From positions 1 through 64,000 of the IMG/VR virus record IMGVR_UViG_3300031963_000006: a DNA stretch of 64,000 bases; one strand, 5' to 3'. The translations under genes and the position numbers were made by a program. Under the pieces are notes generated by a model. It was given only the letters and a program-made list of their open reading frames with translations. It searched no databases and had not been told where the DNA came from. This document shows, piece after piece, positions 41,173 to 53,200 of this stretch (its first letter is position 1; each line of letters opens with the position of its first letter). The DNA comes from a virus.

Positions 41173-43191
41173 ATGAAACATTTAAGTCTACATAAAAGTT
41201 TTACAAATGATGGTGTTTTTGAATTAAATTTAAATACAATAACCTCACTTAAAACTCAAACTAATGAAAGAATTTATCTGTCTTTACCTATAGATGGGAT
41301 TGAAAAACAAGTTGAAATATATAGAACAAATATTGGGTCCGATGATTTTAAAGTTGTAAATGAATTAGGTCAAATTTTATCGTATGATTCAGGAATTCAC
41401 TACGGTGGTCGGGTCATTGGCTCTGAAAAATCATTTGTTGCATTATCTTTTAGTGATGACGGAATTATCGGAATAGTTCAAGATAATACTAAAGAGTATG
41501 GGTTTACCAAAATAGATGAAAATTTTCATAGACTTCATGAAACGATTAATGATAACGAAGGGTTTGAATGTGGATGTGAATTACTATCACATAATAATAA
41601 TTTACAGGAATTAAAATTATCCCCAAAAACTTTAACGTTACCATATGCTTCTAAATGTATTAATATACGATGGGAAGCGGATTATGATGTGATACAACAA
41701 TTTGGTGGAACGGGTCCGGCCATAACATGGTTGACCGCACTTTTTAATGCACAAAAACAACTTTATGCTAATGATAATATTCAGGTTAATTTAGCCTTAT
41801 TATTCTTATGGGAAAATGGTCCTTCAGGTTTTGTTGTGGGAACAACAGATGTTATACTAGATGCCTATGTAAATTATAGAAATGCAAATGGTGGCATTGC
41901 CGAGAATTGTGGTATGCTACTGAGTTTTGGAACTTCTCCAACAAGCAATTCAGGTGCGGGTATCGCATATGTGGGGGCTCTTTGTGGTCCCAACAAATAT
42001 GGTTATACACAATTAAAAAGAGGAGATTCTACAGGAACTCCTAGTTCTACTGTATATAGTAGAAGTGTTAAAGTAGTTACTCACGAGCAAGGTCACTTAT
42101 TAGGTTCAAGACATACTTTTAGATGTAATTGGAATACCGCTTGGGTATATGGAGATACTACTTTTGGTGCTGAGGCCATTGACGGGACTTCCACGGTAGA
42201 GGTACCTCCAGGAGTTCCTGCGTGTGCTCAACTACCAATACCACCCGGATTTCAAGGAACTATAATGAGTTATGGAGACAGTGCAGGAACCGCTCCGATA
42301 AATTTCGCATTAGGGTTTGGTCCAATACCTAGACAAAGAATGTATGACTTCATTAATAACAATTTTGCGTGTTTAACATGTCAGGCGGTTCCATTTGAAA
42401 CCCCAACACCAACTCCAACAACAATTACTCAAACTCCAACACCAACTCCAACCAAAACACCAACACAAACCCCCACAAAAACTCCAACTAAAACAAATAC
42501 ACCAACTGTAACTCCAACCAAAACATCTACTCCAACACCAACTAAAACTATAAACGCAACACCTGACCCCACTCAAACTCCAACTATAACTAAAACAGTA
42601 ACAAATACAAATACTCAAACCACCACCGTAACACCCACCAATTGTTGTAGTAGATTTACATTAACTTCAGGAGTAAACGACACTGGAGGTAGTACATTTA
42701 ATGTAATTTCATGTAATGGAATCCCGCAAACAACGACTGTACCTCAAGGAACTTCAATAGATATTAATTGCGCATCCACAGTAACATTAACTTCAGGAAC
42801 AGGAACATTTGTAAGATATCCTGGTTGTGTTTGCACAAGTCCAACCCCAACTAAAACTAACACCCCTACAGTAACCCCAACTACCACGATAAATCAAAGT
42901 CCTCAACCGACCCCTACACCAACAGCAACACCAACGGCTACACCTCTTAGGGGAGATTGTGCTTATTGTATAAGTATTTATCCTTGTTCCGTTAGTAAAT
43001 ATTTTACCAGTTGTTGTGAACCATTTGAAAACATTAGAATATTTTTAATACCAGCAAATGTCGCCGACACATTAATAGATGGTGAATCATACTATGTTGA
43101 GGCTGAAGGTTTTTCTAATTGTGCTATTTATAATGAAAGTATAACAACCGCTCAGAATTCGTATAAATATATAAGTATAACCCCTAATTGA
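41173..43191 (+). CDS. Metzincin-type zinc metalloprotease spike protein 2
   Basis: 672 residues, paralogue of the preceding gene. Prodomain 1-140 ([20 protein letters not shown]) with Cys133 in GFECGCEL. Catalytic domain starts [15 protein letters not shown]; active site [11 protein letters not shown] at His304, Glu305, His308, Gly311, His314; Met-turn GTIMSYG with Met365. The insertion between active site and Met-turn is shorter and poorer in Cys than in its neighbours. Then a PT linker, a CCS...PGCVC module (about 490-555), another PT linker, and a CCEP module ([20 protein letters not shown]) at the C-terminus. Starts 16 nt after the previous gene and is followed by a third paralogue. Confidence 0.88.
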   Translation: MKHLSLHKSFTNDGVFELNLNTITSLKTQTNERIYLSLPIDGIEKQVEIYRTNIGSDDFKVVNELGQILSYDSGIHYGGRVIGSEKSFVALSFSDDGIIGIVQDNTKEYGFTKIDENFHRLHETINDNEGFECGCELLSHNNNLQELKLSPKTLTLPYASKCINIRWEADYDVIQQFGGTGPAITWLTALFNAQKQLYANDNIQVNLALLFLWENGPSGFVVGTTDVILDAYVNYRNANGGIAENCGMLLSFGTSPTSNSGAGIAYVGALCGPNKYGYTQLKRGDSTGTPSSTVYSRSVKVVTHEQGHLLGSRHTFRCNWNTAWVYGDTTFGAEAIDGTSTVEVPPGVPACAQLPIPPGFQGTIMSYGDSAGTAPINFALGFGPIPRQRMYDFINNNFACLTCQAVPFETPTPTPTTITQTPTPTPTKTPTQTPTKTPTKTNTPTVTPTKTSTPTPTKTINATPDPTQTPTITKTVTNTNTQTTTVTPTNCCSRFTLTSGVNDTGGSTFNVISCNGIPQTTTVPQGTSIDINCASTVTLTSGTGTFVRYPGCVCTSPTPTKTNTPTVTPTTTINQSPQPTPTPTATPTATPLRGDCAYCISIYPCSVSKYFTSCCEPFENIRIFLIPANVADTLIDGESYYVEAEGFSNCAIYNESITTAQNSYKYISITPN

Positions 43192-43202
43192 TGATTTAGT
43201 AT

Positions 43203-46200
43203 ATGAAACAATTGAATTTACTCAGAAATATTAATTTAGATAATTCATTTGAAATTGATGTGTCGGAATTAAGGACTGTATCATCACAGAAATTTGATAC
43301 AATGACTATGTCAATTCCGTTAGGGGGTATTAATAAAAACGTTATTCTAAAAAAAGTTAATATATTTTCTGAGAATTTTACGGTCACTACATCTGATGGA
43401 GAAAATATCGAATGGGATTTGGGTGAACATTATAGAGGAGAAATCGAAGGAGAAGAAAATTCTTTTTGTTCTTTAAGTTTCACAAATAATGAAATATATG
43501 GACATATCGTAACGACTGGCTCAACATATGATATAAATTTTGTCTCAGGCTCAACATACAGAACATCAAGTGTAAATGAAGAAAATCCTATAAATTTTAC
43601 ATGTCATCATGAACCTAAAGAAGGTCAAACATATTCAAATCCATATAACCCTTCTTTAAATACAAAAAAAAACACCGGTCTTAAAACATTAAATCCTTAT
43701 GTTGCAGACCAGGCAACTAAATTGGTAAAAATAGATTGGGTAGTTGATTATGACATACGACTTTTGAAAGGTGCAAATACAGTTTCGTATATAACTTCAA
43801 TTTTTAATGCAACAAAAACTTTATATGAAAACGACGGGATTTTTGTCGTACTTAATTTTTTACACATTTTTACCACATCATATTCACCGTATAGAACAAC
43901 ACCTCTCACGGTACCTATCAATGACGGGTGCGGGTATGGTTCCTGTTCTATGGTTTTATTGTTGTTTAATTTCAGATATAGTTTAGGTAACGGAATTTAT
44001 CCCGCAGGAACTAGCGCGGCTAATTTTTCCGGTGATTTAAAACATTTGTTAACCGCTACTTTTCCAACAACCTCTTTCTCAAATCCTGCTAATAAAATAC
44101 AAGGACTGGCCGATGGTATACAGGTTTTGTGTAACCCAATATCTTCTGATTATACCGTAGTAATTGATGGTCAAGAATATTTGGCGACAAGTACTAATTC
44201 ACCAGTATGTTTCAGTCAAATTGATGTAAATGCAACCGCTAACTCAACAACATATTCATCTACAGTACAAGTAATTACACACGAACAAGGTCATTTAATG
44301 GGTTCAAATCATACCCACGGATGTTACTGGAACACAACCAATTTTGTACCCGGAGGTAACCCAATTGGTTGTAACAGAATTGATAGTTGTGTTACTTTTG
44401 AAACTTATACTTTTTTAGGTTGTCCATCATCAGTTCAAACTGTTTTTGAAATTGTAAATGGTGTGTGTCCTTTTCCGGGCACCCCACCCAACAGTGGTGG
44501 TACCATAATGAGTTATTGTGGTTTAGTCGGAGGAGGAAGTCAACTTTTTACAAACGGATTCGGCCCCCAACCACAACAAAGAATTGTAAATTTCATTAAT
44601 TCATTATCTTGTTTACAGTCGCTAGACACCACACCAACCCCAACTCCTACTTTAACCTTAACCCCGACCAAAACCCCGACATCTACTCCGACTAAGACAA
44701 TCAATGCCACCCCAAACCCAACTCAAACTTCTACAATAACAAAAACATCAACTGTAACTCCCACTAAATCTGTAGGAGTTAGCCCAAACCCAACCACCAC
44801 ACCGACAATAACTCCAACAAATACCGTTACAAGAACTAAAACTAAAACACCAATTTCAACAAATACCACAACACCAACAATAACTCCCACTAATGGTGAT
44901 GATTGTAAAAACTGTACAGACCAACACCCATGTATAACACAAACTCCGACAGTAACTCCAACTCAGCCATGTGATACCGTGATATCACAACCATCAACAA
45001 GTCCATTATTTAATATTGGTTTATCTAAATATAATAACTCAGGGTATACTAACATTGGAACCAGATTTTACTCATACGGATTTCAATTAGGAGGAAGTGG
45101 TTCGACATATTATTTTTCAAACACAAATGATGTATGGAAAAGTACCGACAGTACAAATGGTCCCTTAAACAGAAGTGGTATTTGGTCATTATCTACATTT
45201 CCGTCTAATACTTGGTTGGGATTTTCTTTTTGTATTGATGTTGTTGATTTTGCTAATTTTTATTACGTTGGTTTTGGTGCGGATAATGCCTTTAGATTGA
45301 CTATAGATGGTATCGAAACTATTAACACACTGTTGGGTGGTTATAACAATAGTACTTTGACATTTAGTAATTGGCATGTATATCAGATTCCACTATACCC
45401 TGGTCATCACGTATTGAACGTTTATGGTCTAAATCTATCACAAACAACATCAGGTGTTTTTGGATGTGAAATTTATCAAAATACACTTGATGAATTAACA
45501 GGAGCAACCTCACCCAATAACTTAAACATTATTTTTTCGACTAGCTCTTATTCCGAATCAAATGCCGAAATAATACAATCATCAACTGGTTTACAATTGA
45601 ATAGTGGATATACTTGTCCTTCTGGTTTTGTTTATGAATCGTGTACGGGTGATTGTGTAAGATTCATATCATGTCCACAACCAACTTTGACTCCAACCAC
45701 AACAAACACACCAACTAAAACTAACACAATAAATTTTGTAGGTGTTACACCCACTAAGACACCTACCCCAACTAAATGTTGTTCAACATATATACTTTCA
45801 TCAAGTCCTTCAGATGTTACAGGTTCAACATTTACAATAGTACGATGCGTTGGTAATTTGTTTTTAACTCTACCAGTACCTGTTGGACAATCTCAAACTA
45901 TAACATGTTCATATAATGCAACTTTAATAAATGGATTAGGTTCGATAACACAATTACCTGGTTGTGATTGTAACACGGTTACCCCAACACCAACCCCAAC
46001 CACTATAGAAGATTTGGGCCCCTGCTTCAATCGTTGGATACCAACCTATACGTTCCCTTTTAACCAAAATCAACAAACTGTATTTACCGGTTTTACACAA
46101 GGAATTTTTGTTGAGATGGTACTTTCTGGTTCGGTTGAAATTGCAACCTACAACGGTAATCCTCCAAGTTGTGACGTTATTAGAAGTTTTAATCCTTATA

Positions 46201-49200
46201 CTTTAACCGCATTAAAGCAAGTTTATGCGGGTGGAATTGGGCAAAGTATTTTTAAACAACCAACAGCCCAAAGTGCTTTTGTTATAACATTTAATTTTGG
46301 TCAACCAATTAACGAAGTTACATTAGTTATAGGAGGTTCTGGAACATACGATTTCGGAGGTGGCAACGAAGTTTTTATAATAACAACAAATACTGAAATT
46401 CCAACAATTACATCAAGTATAAATTGTTATACCACAATTAATAACAACCAAATTCTTTCAGGTGCAAATATAGTACCACCACCTGTAGGTTCAGGTACCG
46501 GAGGTGGGTTATTCACTATAAATTGTATTACGGATTATACAACTTTAGTAATATCTGGTGCCGGTGGGTATGATGGGTCTGAAATTTCTATTTGTGAAAT
46601 TTATGTACCAGGTACAACTAGAACCCCAACCCCAACCATCACACGTACAAAAACACCAACTATAACTCCAACCACATCTTTTGGTTTTGTCCCAACTTCT
46701 ACACCCACTATAACACAAACAAAAACCAACACAAATACTTCGACACAAACAAAAACCAACACCCCGACAAAAACACAGACTAAAACACCCGGTTTACCAC
46801 AAAGTCCGACTCCAACACCAACTAATTGTTGTTCTAATTTTCAAATATCACTATTACAAGGATTTAATAGTGCGATTTACAATGTCAGCTCATGTCAAGG
46901 ACAATCAGGAACTTTTACATACACAGGTTTATCCTTTATAACAATAGAATGTGCAACAAACGTTACAAATGTAAGCGGAGCGTCTATTGTTAGGTTACCA
47001 GGATGTGGATGCCCAACACCAACCCCTACTCCAACACTAACTCCAACACCTGTTACACAATGTTCTAATTTAGTTTGGCCTGACCCAACAATAGTTGTGA
47101 ATGGAATAACAATAACTGTTAATAGAACAGGAAATACTTATTTATTAATACAACCACCATCAAATGACAGACCAATTTGTGGTACTGGAATATCAATACA
47201 ATATCCATCGTTATCTTTGGGTAGTGGGTTAAATGGGATAGGTGTTACAGGTCCTCCATCCTTTTTCTCAAATTGGACAGTTAGTTTAACTTTTAGTCAA
47301 CCAATTACAAGTATAACAATCGCATTAAGAGGTGCCGGATGTACATGTCAGTATTCACCAAATGACCCTGAAAATTTCCTATTTACCACAAATACAGGTA
47401 TACCAACAATCAACCCTATCTTAATTTGTAATGGGGTTGTTACAGGTAATGAAATTATATTACACAGTACGGCGCCAATTTGGGAAGGTGGGGTTACTGG
47501 TGACGGAATTTTTGAAATTAAGAACTGTTTAGGGTTTACAAATTTAACAATTACAGGGGACGGAGGTTATTTAGGAACTGCAATAGGAATTTGTGACACA
47601 TCAATTAACCCAAATCAATGTATTACTCCAACACCAACTCAAACAAAAACACCAACTCAAACAAAAACACCTACTGTTACACCAACTTCAGGAGGGGAAA
47701 TTAATCCTTGTCCGTCAATTTTATTACTCCAAAGACAAGAATCTTTTGGTGAATTTTATGTATCATTTTATGACTTTGATTTGAACACCACATATACTTT
47801 GGATGTGCCAAACATAGATGATTTTGTACAAGATATTGCATATACTTTCGATAAACTTTGGACAGTAAAGCCGGCAATTGCCCCTTTTGACCCAAATCCT
47901 GTTGTTGGTTTCAGAGAATGGAATATAACATGGAACCCTTTTGTTGCTACCTATAATAGAGATATACTATATCCTGGTCCGTATATTCCTGGTGATAATG
48001 TAATTTTTGGATTGGGTTTATTTGCAATTAATAATACTACTTTGATAAGCTCATCGGGTTATGATAGTTTTCCAGAGAGAATTATTGAAGTTGATATATC
48101 AACAAATCAAACGGTAATTACCCAAAAAATGGCTCTCCCATCTATGACACAAGCGAGTGGAGACATTTATCTAAGGTCGGATAATTTATTATTTGTTGGT
48201 ACCAAAAATTTCAGTACCGGAGTTTTAGGAGTCAATGTGTATAATTACCTATCAACGTCGAATACTCCCGTATATTCAATTTCGATTCCAATAGGTACTC
48301 CAGGTACGCCTTTCGGAAGCTCGATAGCGGCAATATTTGAATGGGATAATGAGATGTACGTTATGAGAACTCAATCCAATCCAGATAAAACGGAAACTTA
48401 TAGGTTAAATTTAACCCCTCCTGGTAGTGCCGAATATGTAGGTGTATTTAGTAATCTATTCAACGTATTCGGAGGTTCAAGTATAGTTAATTGCCCTACC
48501 CCAACCCCAACTCCTACACTAACATCAACCCCAACAAAAACTACTACCCCAACTCCAACACCAACTAGAACCTTACTAAGTAGTTTATGTTCCGGTCGAT
48601 TTATTGCTCCAACAACATATAACGGTGTTAATGTTACATTCGCATCAACTGGGGACATACAGACTATTTTATCTCCATCGGCGTTATTACCATCTTGTGG
48701 CCAAATGAATTGGAATGGTATACCGGCCTATCTTTGCGGGGCCTCAAGTAATTCTACTTCGACTCCTACAAGTAGTTTTTCACTAACATTTAATTTTAGT
48801 TTATCTGTTAATAACGTATCAATAGTTCTAAACGGTGCTGGATGGGGAGGAAATGAAAATTTTGTATTCACTACTGACACAGGTATCCCAACAATTTCAA
48901 GTACATTTAATTGTTATTCAACAATAATTGGAAACCAAATTATTTCAGGGGCTGGAGCTCCATCAACTCCACCTAATGGGCCTACAGGAGGCGCCGGTGT
49001 TTTCATAATAAATAATACAAACCCATATACATCACTCACAATAACAGGTGCGGGAGGTTATGACGGAACCTATTTAAATATTTGTGATTTTAATGTAGAA
49101 CAAATCACTCAAACCCCAACCCCAACTAAAACTCAAACACCAACTGTGAGTCAAACAGTAACACCTACTAAAACACAAACTCAAACTAACACTACGACTG

Positions 49201-50120
49201 TTACACCAACTAAGACAAACACTATGACACCTACGAGTTCAATTGGTGCAACACCACCTAGTACACAAACCCCTACATCAACATCAACACCAACAGTTAC
49301 CCAAACACAAACAAACACCAAAACAAATACCGTAACACAAACCAAGACTCCAACACAAACCATCGGGATTACCCCTTCAAATACTCAAACTACGACTCCT
49401 ACAGTAACTAATACAAATACAAATACTAAAACTCAAACTCCTACTAAAACTAAAACACCTACTCAAACCTCAACACCAACAACAACTTTACCAAAAACTC
49501 CTGACCAAACATTAACACCAACAACCACTCCAACTGTAACTAAAACCAAAACTCAAACACCATCTAATACAACAACTCAAACTCAGACTCCATCATCATC
49601 TGGACCTTGCCGAGCCCCTCAAGTTTTGTCAACAATCAGAACTGCCACTAGAATTTATAATGGATGCACTTGTATTGACCCAATTACAAGAGGGTGTAAT
49701 GAAACCTTCGGGAATTGTAGCAACTGTCCGGTCGGAAGTACTCAAGGGTGTTCACCTAATTGTGCTTGTTTTTCAAATTTAATAAACATCGGAACAGTTG
49801 GGAATGATTATAACGATAACGCAGGTTGTTCGTGGTATTCGGATTTTATGAATTTTACTAATAGGGCGGTACTACCTGTTGAAATTAAAGTAGAGGGTAA
49901 TATTACTAACTGGACTCAATTACAAGTCGGGATGAGAGTCTATCCAGGTAATCAATCACCTAACAACCCATGTGGTCAGGCGGCAGTTCGTAATTATTGG
50001 GTTAGTTCAAATTCGTTATTAAATTATTATAGCGATTTAGAAGGTCCTCCGGTAATTGTTCGAGTTCAAACAATCAATGGAATTAATCAAATAACATCAA
50101 TTTGGCAATGCACGGGTTAA
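43203..50120 (+). CDS. Giant metzincin protease fused to a multi-domain adhesin
   Basis: 2305 residues. Prodomain with Cys134 (NFTCHHEP); catalytic domain with HEQGHLMGSNH (His360, Glu361, His364, Gly367, His370) and Met-turn GGTIMSYCG (Met436). After a PT linker come a PA14/lectin-like domain (about 600-830, FDIGVDV-like core VDFANFYYVGFGADNAFRLT), two CCS...PGCxC modules (858-924, 1207-1270), three copies of a beta domain with GxGGYDG...ICxx endings (about 940-1135, 1285-1470, 1793-1967), a propeller-like module (1500-1765), a long PT linker (1967-2130) and a Cys-rich C-terminal domain. No CCEP ending, unlike its two paralogues. The largest gene in the window; it probably forms a long multivalent spike. 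Confidence 0.85.
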   Translation: MKQLNLLRNINLDNSFEIDVSELRTVSSQKFDTMTMSIPLGGINKNVILKKVNIFSENFTVTTSDGENIEWDLGEHYRGEIEGEENSFCSLSFTNNEIYGHIVTTGSTYDINFVSGSTYRTSSVNEENPINFTCHHEPKEGQTYSNPYNPSLNTKKNTGLKTLNPYVADQATKLVKIDWVVDYDIRLLKGANTVSYITSIFNATKTLYENDGIFVVLNFLHIFTTSYSPYRTTPLTVPINDGCGYGSCSMVLLLFNFRYSLGNGIYPAGTSAANFSGDLKHLLTATFPTTSFSNPANKIQGLADGIQVLCNPISSDYTVVIDGQEYLATSTNSPVCFSQIDVNATANSTTYSSTVQVITHEQGHLMGSNHTHGCYWNTTNFVPGGNPIGCNRIDSCVTFETYTFLGCPSSVQTVFEIVNGVCPFPGTPPNSGGTIMSYCGLVGGGSQLFTNGFGPQPQQRIVNFINSLSCLQSLDTTPTPTPTLTLTPTKTPTSTPTKTINATPNPTQTSTITKTSTVTPTKSVGVSPNPTTTPTITPTNTVTRTKTKTPISTNTTTPTITPTNGDDCKNCTDQHPCITQTPTVTPTQPCDTVISQPSTSPLFNIGLSKYNNSGYTNIGTRFYSYGFQLGGSGSTYYFSNTNDVWKSTDSTNGPLNRSGIWSLSTFPSNTWLGFSFCIDVVDFANFYYVGFGADNAFRLTIDGIETINTLLGGYNNSTLTFSNWHVYQIPLYPGHHVLNVYGLNLSQTTSGVFGCEIYQNTLDELTGATSPNNLNIIFSTSSYSESNAEIIQSSTGLQLNSGYTCPSGFVYESCTGDCVRFISCPQPTLTPTTTNTPTKTNTINFVGVTPTKTPTPTKCCSTYILSSSPSDVTGSTFTIVRCVGNLFLTLPVPVGQSQTITCSYNATLINGLGSITQLPGCDCNTVTPTPTPTTIEDLGPCFNRWIPTYTFPFNQNQQTVFTGFTQGIFVEMVLSGSVEIATYNGNPPSCDVIRSFNPYTLTALKQVYAGGIGQSIFKQPTAQSAFVITFNFGQPINEVTLVIGGSGTYDFGGGNEVFIITTNTEIPTITSSINCYTTINNNQILSGANIVPPPVGSGTGGGLFTINCITDYTTLVISGAGGYDGSEISICEIYVPGTTRTPTPTITRTKTPTITPTTSFGFVPTSTPTITQTKTNTNTSTQTKTNTPTKTQTKTPGLPQSPTPTPTNCCSNFQISLLQGFNSAIYNVSSCQGQSGTFTYTGLSFITIECATNVTNVSGASIVRLPGCGCPTPTPTPTLTPTPVTQCSNLVWPDPTIVVNGITITVNRTGNTYLLIQPPSNDRPICGTGISIQYPSLSLGSGLNGIGVTGPPSFFSNWTVSLTFSQPITSITIALRGAGCTCQYSPNDPENFLFTTNTGIPTINPILICNGVVTGNEIILHSTAPIWEGGVTGDGIFEIKNCLGFTNLTITGDGGYLGTAIGICDTSINPNQCITPTPTQTKTPTQTKTPTVTPTSGGEINPCPSILLLQRQESFGEFYVSFYDFDLNTTYTLDVPNIDDFVQDIAYTFDKLWTVKPAIAPFDPNPVVGFREWNITWNPFVATYNRDILYPGPYIPGDNVIFGLGLFAINNTTLISSSGYDSFPERIIEVDISTNQTVITQKMALPSMTQASGDIYLRSDNLLFVGTKNFSTGVLGVNVYNYLSTSNTPVYSISIPIGTPGTPFGSSIAAIFEWDNEMYVMRTQSNPDKTETYRLNLTPPGSAEYVGVFSNLFNVFGGSSIVNCPTPTPTPTLTSTPTKTTTPTPTPTRTLLSSLCSGRFIAPTTYNGVNVTFASTGDIQTILSPSALLPSCGQMNWNGIPAYLCGASSNSTSTPTSSFSLTFNFSLSVNNVSIVLNGAGWGGNENFVFTTDTGIPTISSTFNCYSTIIGNQIISGAGAPSTPPNGPTGGAGVFIINNTNPYTSLTITGAGGYDGTYLNICDFNVEQITQTPTPTKTQTPTVSQTVTPTKTQTQTNTTTVTPTKTNTMTPTSSIGATPPSTQTPTSTSTPTVTQTQTNTKTNTVTQTKTPTQTIGITPSNTQTTTPTVTNTNTNTKTQTPTKTKTPTQTSTPTTTLPKTPDQTLTPTTTPTVTKTKTQTPSNTTTQTQTPSSSGPCRAPQVLSTIRTATRIYNGCTCIDPITRGCNETFGNCSNCPVGSTQGCSPNCACFSNLINIGTVGNDYNDNAGCSWYSDFMNFTNRAVLPVEIKVEGNITNWTQLQVGMRVYPGNQSPNNPCGQAAVRNYWVSSNSLLNYYSDLEGPPVIVRVQTINGINQITSIWQCTG
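49105..49600 (+). repeat. Pro/Thr-rich linker repeat
   Basis: About 165 codons of TPTxTxTPT type before the C-terminal Cys-rich domain of the giant protease. Interrupted by short IGATPPS and IGITPS steps; similar steps (VGVSPNP, IGTSPNP, INATPNP) punctuate other linkers here, suggesting a composite repeat with a longer-range unit. Confidence 0.8.
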
Positions 50121-50176
50121 ATGTTATTTTGTATCGTAGGTAATAAAAACTTCTTTTATTTAAATTAAATCTTATC

Positions 50177-50183
50177 TATTTAT
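50177..50183 (+). promoter_or_regulatory. TATTTAT element before the LRR spike gene
   Basis: TATTTAT lies 29 nt before the ATG at 50213, inside an inverted repeat (AATCTTAT ... ATAAGATT) in the 92-nt gap between giant genes. A similar ATAAGATTTAATT tail precedes the ATG at 62945. Spacing is longer than for the typical elements. Confidence 0.35.
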
Positions 50184-50212
50184 ATTTAAAAGTATAAGAT
50201 TAATTATTAAGG

Positions 50213-53200
50213 ATGTCCCAATCAATTGTTATAGAGTATATAAATTTTAGTGGAGAGACTGCGGTAATTTTATTCACCCCATTTGGTGAAACCGATGTTA
50301 TTAATTTAGGTACCGTTATACTACCGTATGACTTTAATCCTTCATTATTAACACCCCCAAAAGATATTTATGGTTCATATAATGTTATAACTTCAGGAGG
50401 AAGTTGTTCAAATATAGTTACAATTTTACCGACCACACCAAACCAAACACGAACACCATCAAGGACCCCAACACAAACAAAAACTCAAACAATTACCCCG
50501 TCAAATACCGAAACCCCTACCGGTACCCCATGTCCGACTAAAACATCAACTCCGACTAATACCCAAACGCCAACCTTACAGCCAACTGAAACTCCAACAT
50601 CAACTTTATGTCCTACTAAAACCCCAACTGAAACTCCTAAAAGTACATTAACACCTACTAAAACGCCAACTCAAACTAAAACTCAAACGTCTACCCCAAC
50701 CAATACACCAACTAATACCAAAACACCGACCAAAACAAGTACCGAAACTCCGACTAATACTCCTACTAAAACAGAAACTCCAACCCAAACTAAAACCGAA
50801 ACACCTACAAAAACCCCTACAAAAACAAATACTCAAACACCCACTAATACTCCAACTAACACCGGAACTCCAACTCCAACTAACACCGGAACTCCAACTC
50901 AAACTAAAACGAGTACCCAGACTAATACAAGTACGCCAACTAAAACCGAAACCCCGACCCAAACTAAAACACCAACCATAACCCCAACCCAAACTAAAAC
51001 CCAAACCACGACTCCAACACAAACAAAAACCCCTACCCAAACAAAAACAGGTACTCCAACACAAACAAAAACAGGTACTCCAACAAAAACTAATACACCA
51101 ACTCAAACAGTTACACGTACAGTAACAAAAACATCATCCCAAACCCCAACTCCAACAACAACACCTCCAGGTGAGTATACAGGTACTAACGTTTGTGACC
51201 AATACATAGTAGTTTCAGATGGCTATAGAGGGACTCGTCAATTCCAAGTTGATATCGGTTCTCAGATTGGGTCATTAAATATATTTTTTAATGCCGGTAA
51301 TGTTCCTGATAGATTTTACTTCTATTACGATGGCGTATTAGAAAGAGATACAGGATTTAGAGGTGACCCGTCATTTAACCCTCAACTGAATTCCGCCGGT
51401 TATCCTTCTGTGAATGGTGCGGGAACCGGTTCTTTTGTGTTTAACAAATCCACATCTTCCCCAACAACCATTGAAGTTATCGTTTTTTCCCCATTCGAGC
51501 CTGTTGATTTTAACTTATATATCTCATGTCCTATACCTGAACCAAGTCAAACTCCGACTAAAACTCAAACACCTACTAGTACTCAAACTAAAACACCGAC
51601 AAAATCAATAACTCCAACAAAAACTTCAACTCCAACTATAAATCCATCACAAACCCCAACAAAAACCCAAACTCAAACTAAAACACCCACAAAGACATCA
51701 ACCACTACACAAACTCCTACAAAAACTTCAACACCTACACAAACACCAACATCGACGCCTCCATTTGAATTTAGTGGTACCGCAGTGTGTGACCAAAAAT
51801 TCTTTGGTTCTCCTTCAGATTATGGAACATTGTATTACACAATAGATGTTGGAAGTGAGATAGGACCTATAATTTTAAATGTAAATTCCAATTTAACCCC
51901 TGTTTGGTTTAGATTATATTGGAATTCAACATTAGTTATTGACACAGGATTTATAGGAAATCCATTGTATAATACCGAATTGAACAATTTAGGTTATCCT
52001 GATGTATCCGATACTGGTTTAGTTTCAATTTCATTTGATAAAACATTATCATCACCAACTGAAGTTATATTAGAAATAGTTGTTCCAATTTTAGGGGCGT
52101 CATGGAATGCTCTAGTTGAATGTCCGTCAGTCACTCCAACACCAACTCCAACAATGACCCAAACTAAAACCCCAACAATAACTTCAACTAATACTCCAAC
52201 AAATACCAATACTCCAACTCAAACTAAATCACAAACCCCAACAAATACAAATACACCAACTGTTACTAAAACGGTTAGGGCTACTTTAACCCCAACTCAA
52301 ACCCAAACTTCAACCATGACTCAAACTAGAACTCAAACAAAAACTCCAACAAATACTATAAGTCAAACCCCAACTCAAACCCAAACTCAAACCCCAACTA
52401 ACACTCAAACCCCAACTAACACTCAAACGGATACACCAAGGTCAACTAGAACCCCAACCGCAACTCCAACTGACCCGCCTCCAACTCCCCCATCGACAAA
52501 TACTCCAACGCAAACAAAAACAAATACTACAACTAATACCTCCACACCGTCTCAAACTGCAACACAGACTAAAACTCCTACTCAAACTACAACCCAAACT
52601 AAAACATCTACTCAGACCCCAACCCAAACTAAAACATCTACTCAGACCCCAACACCAACAAGAACTCCAGATGTATCTCCTCCATCAACACCTAGTCCAA
52701 CACCAACAAATACAGGAACTCAAACAAGTACCCCAACAAATACTCAGACTCAAACTCAAACTCCAACAAATACTCAGACTCAAACTCAAACTCCTACAAA
52801 TACGCAAACTCAAACTAATACTCCTACAAATACGCAAACTCAAACTAATACTCAGACTCCGACTAAGAGTCAGACACCAACTAACACCTCAACTAAGACA
52901 CAAACACCAACTCCGACCCAAACTTCACCAACTGCCGTTCCTTGTGCCTCTGAATGTATGATATTATTTAATACATCAACTGATTTATATGTTTATGATT
53001 TTACTGCCGATACATCAACTCAGATAACACCGGCAAACTTATTTGAAAGTGATGATATTGCTCACTATTGGAATCCAATTACAAATGATGGTAGACTTTG
53101 GATATACGGTAATCAAGGTTCGGGTAATCAATACTTTAGAGAATTTAGAATAACATCAATATGTCCATTTACTTTTGACCCTGATTATGGAGGTACAGGA

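Noticed and set aside
50430-52935. Regular repeats that could be taken for a CRISPR array.
   Set aside because: Units are short, have no constant repeat with unique spacers, stay in one reading frame and code for Pro/Thr linkers.
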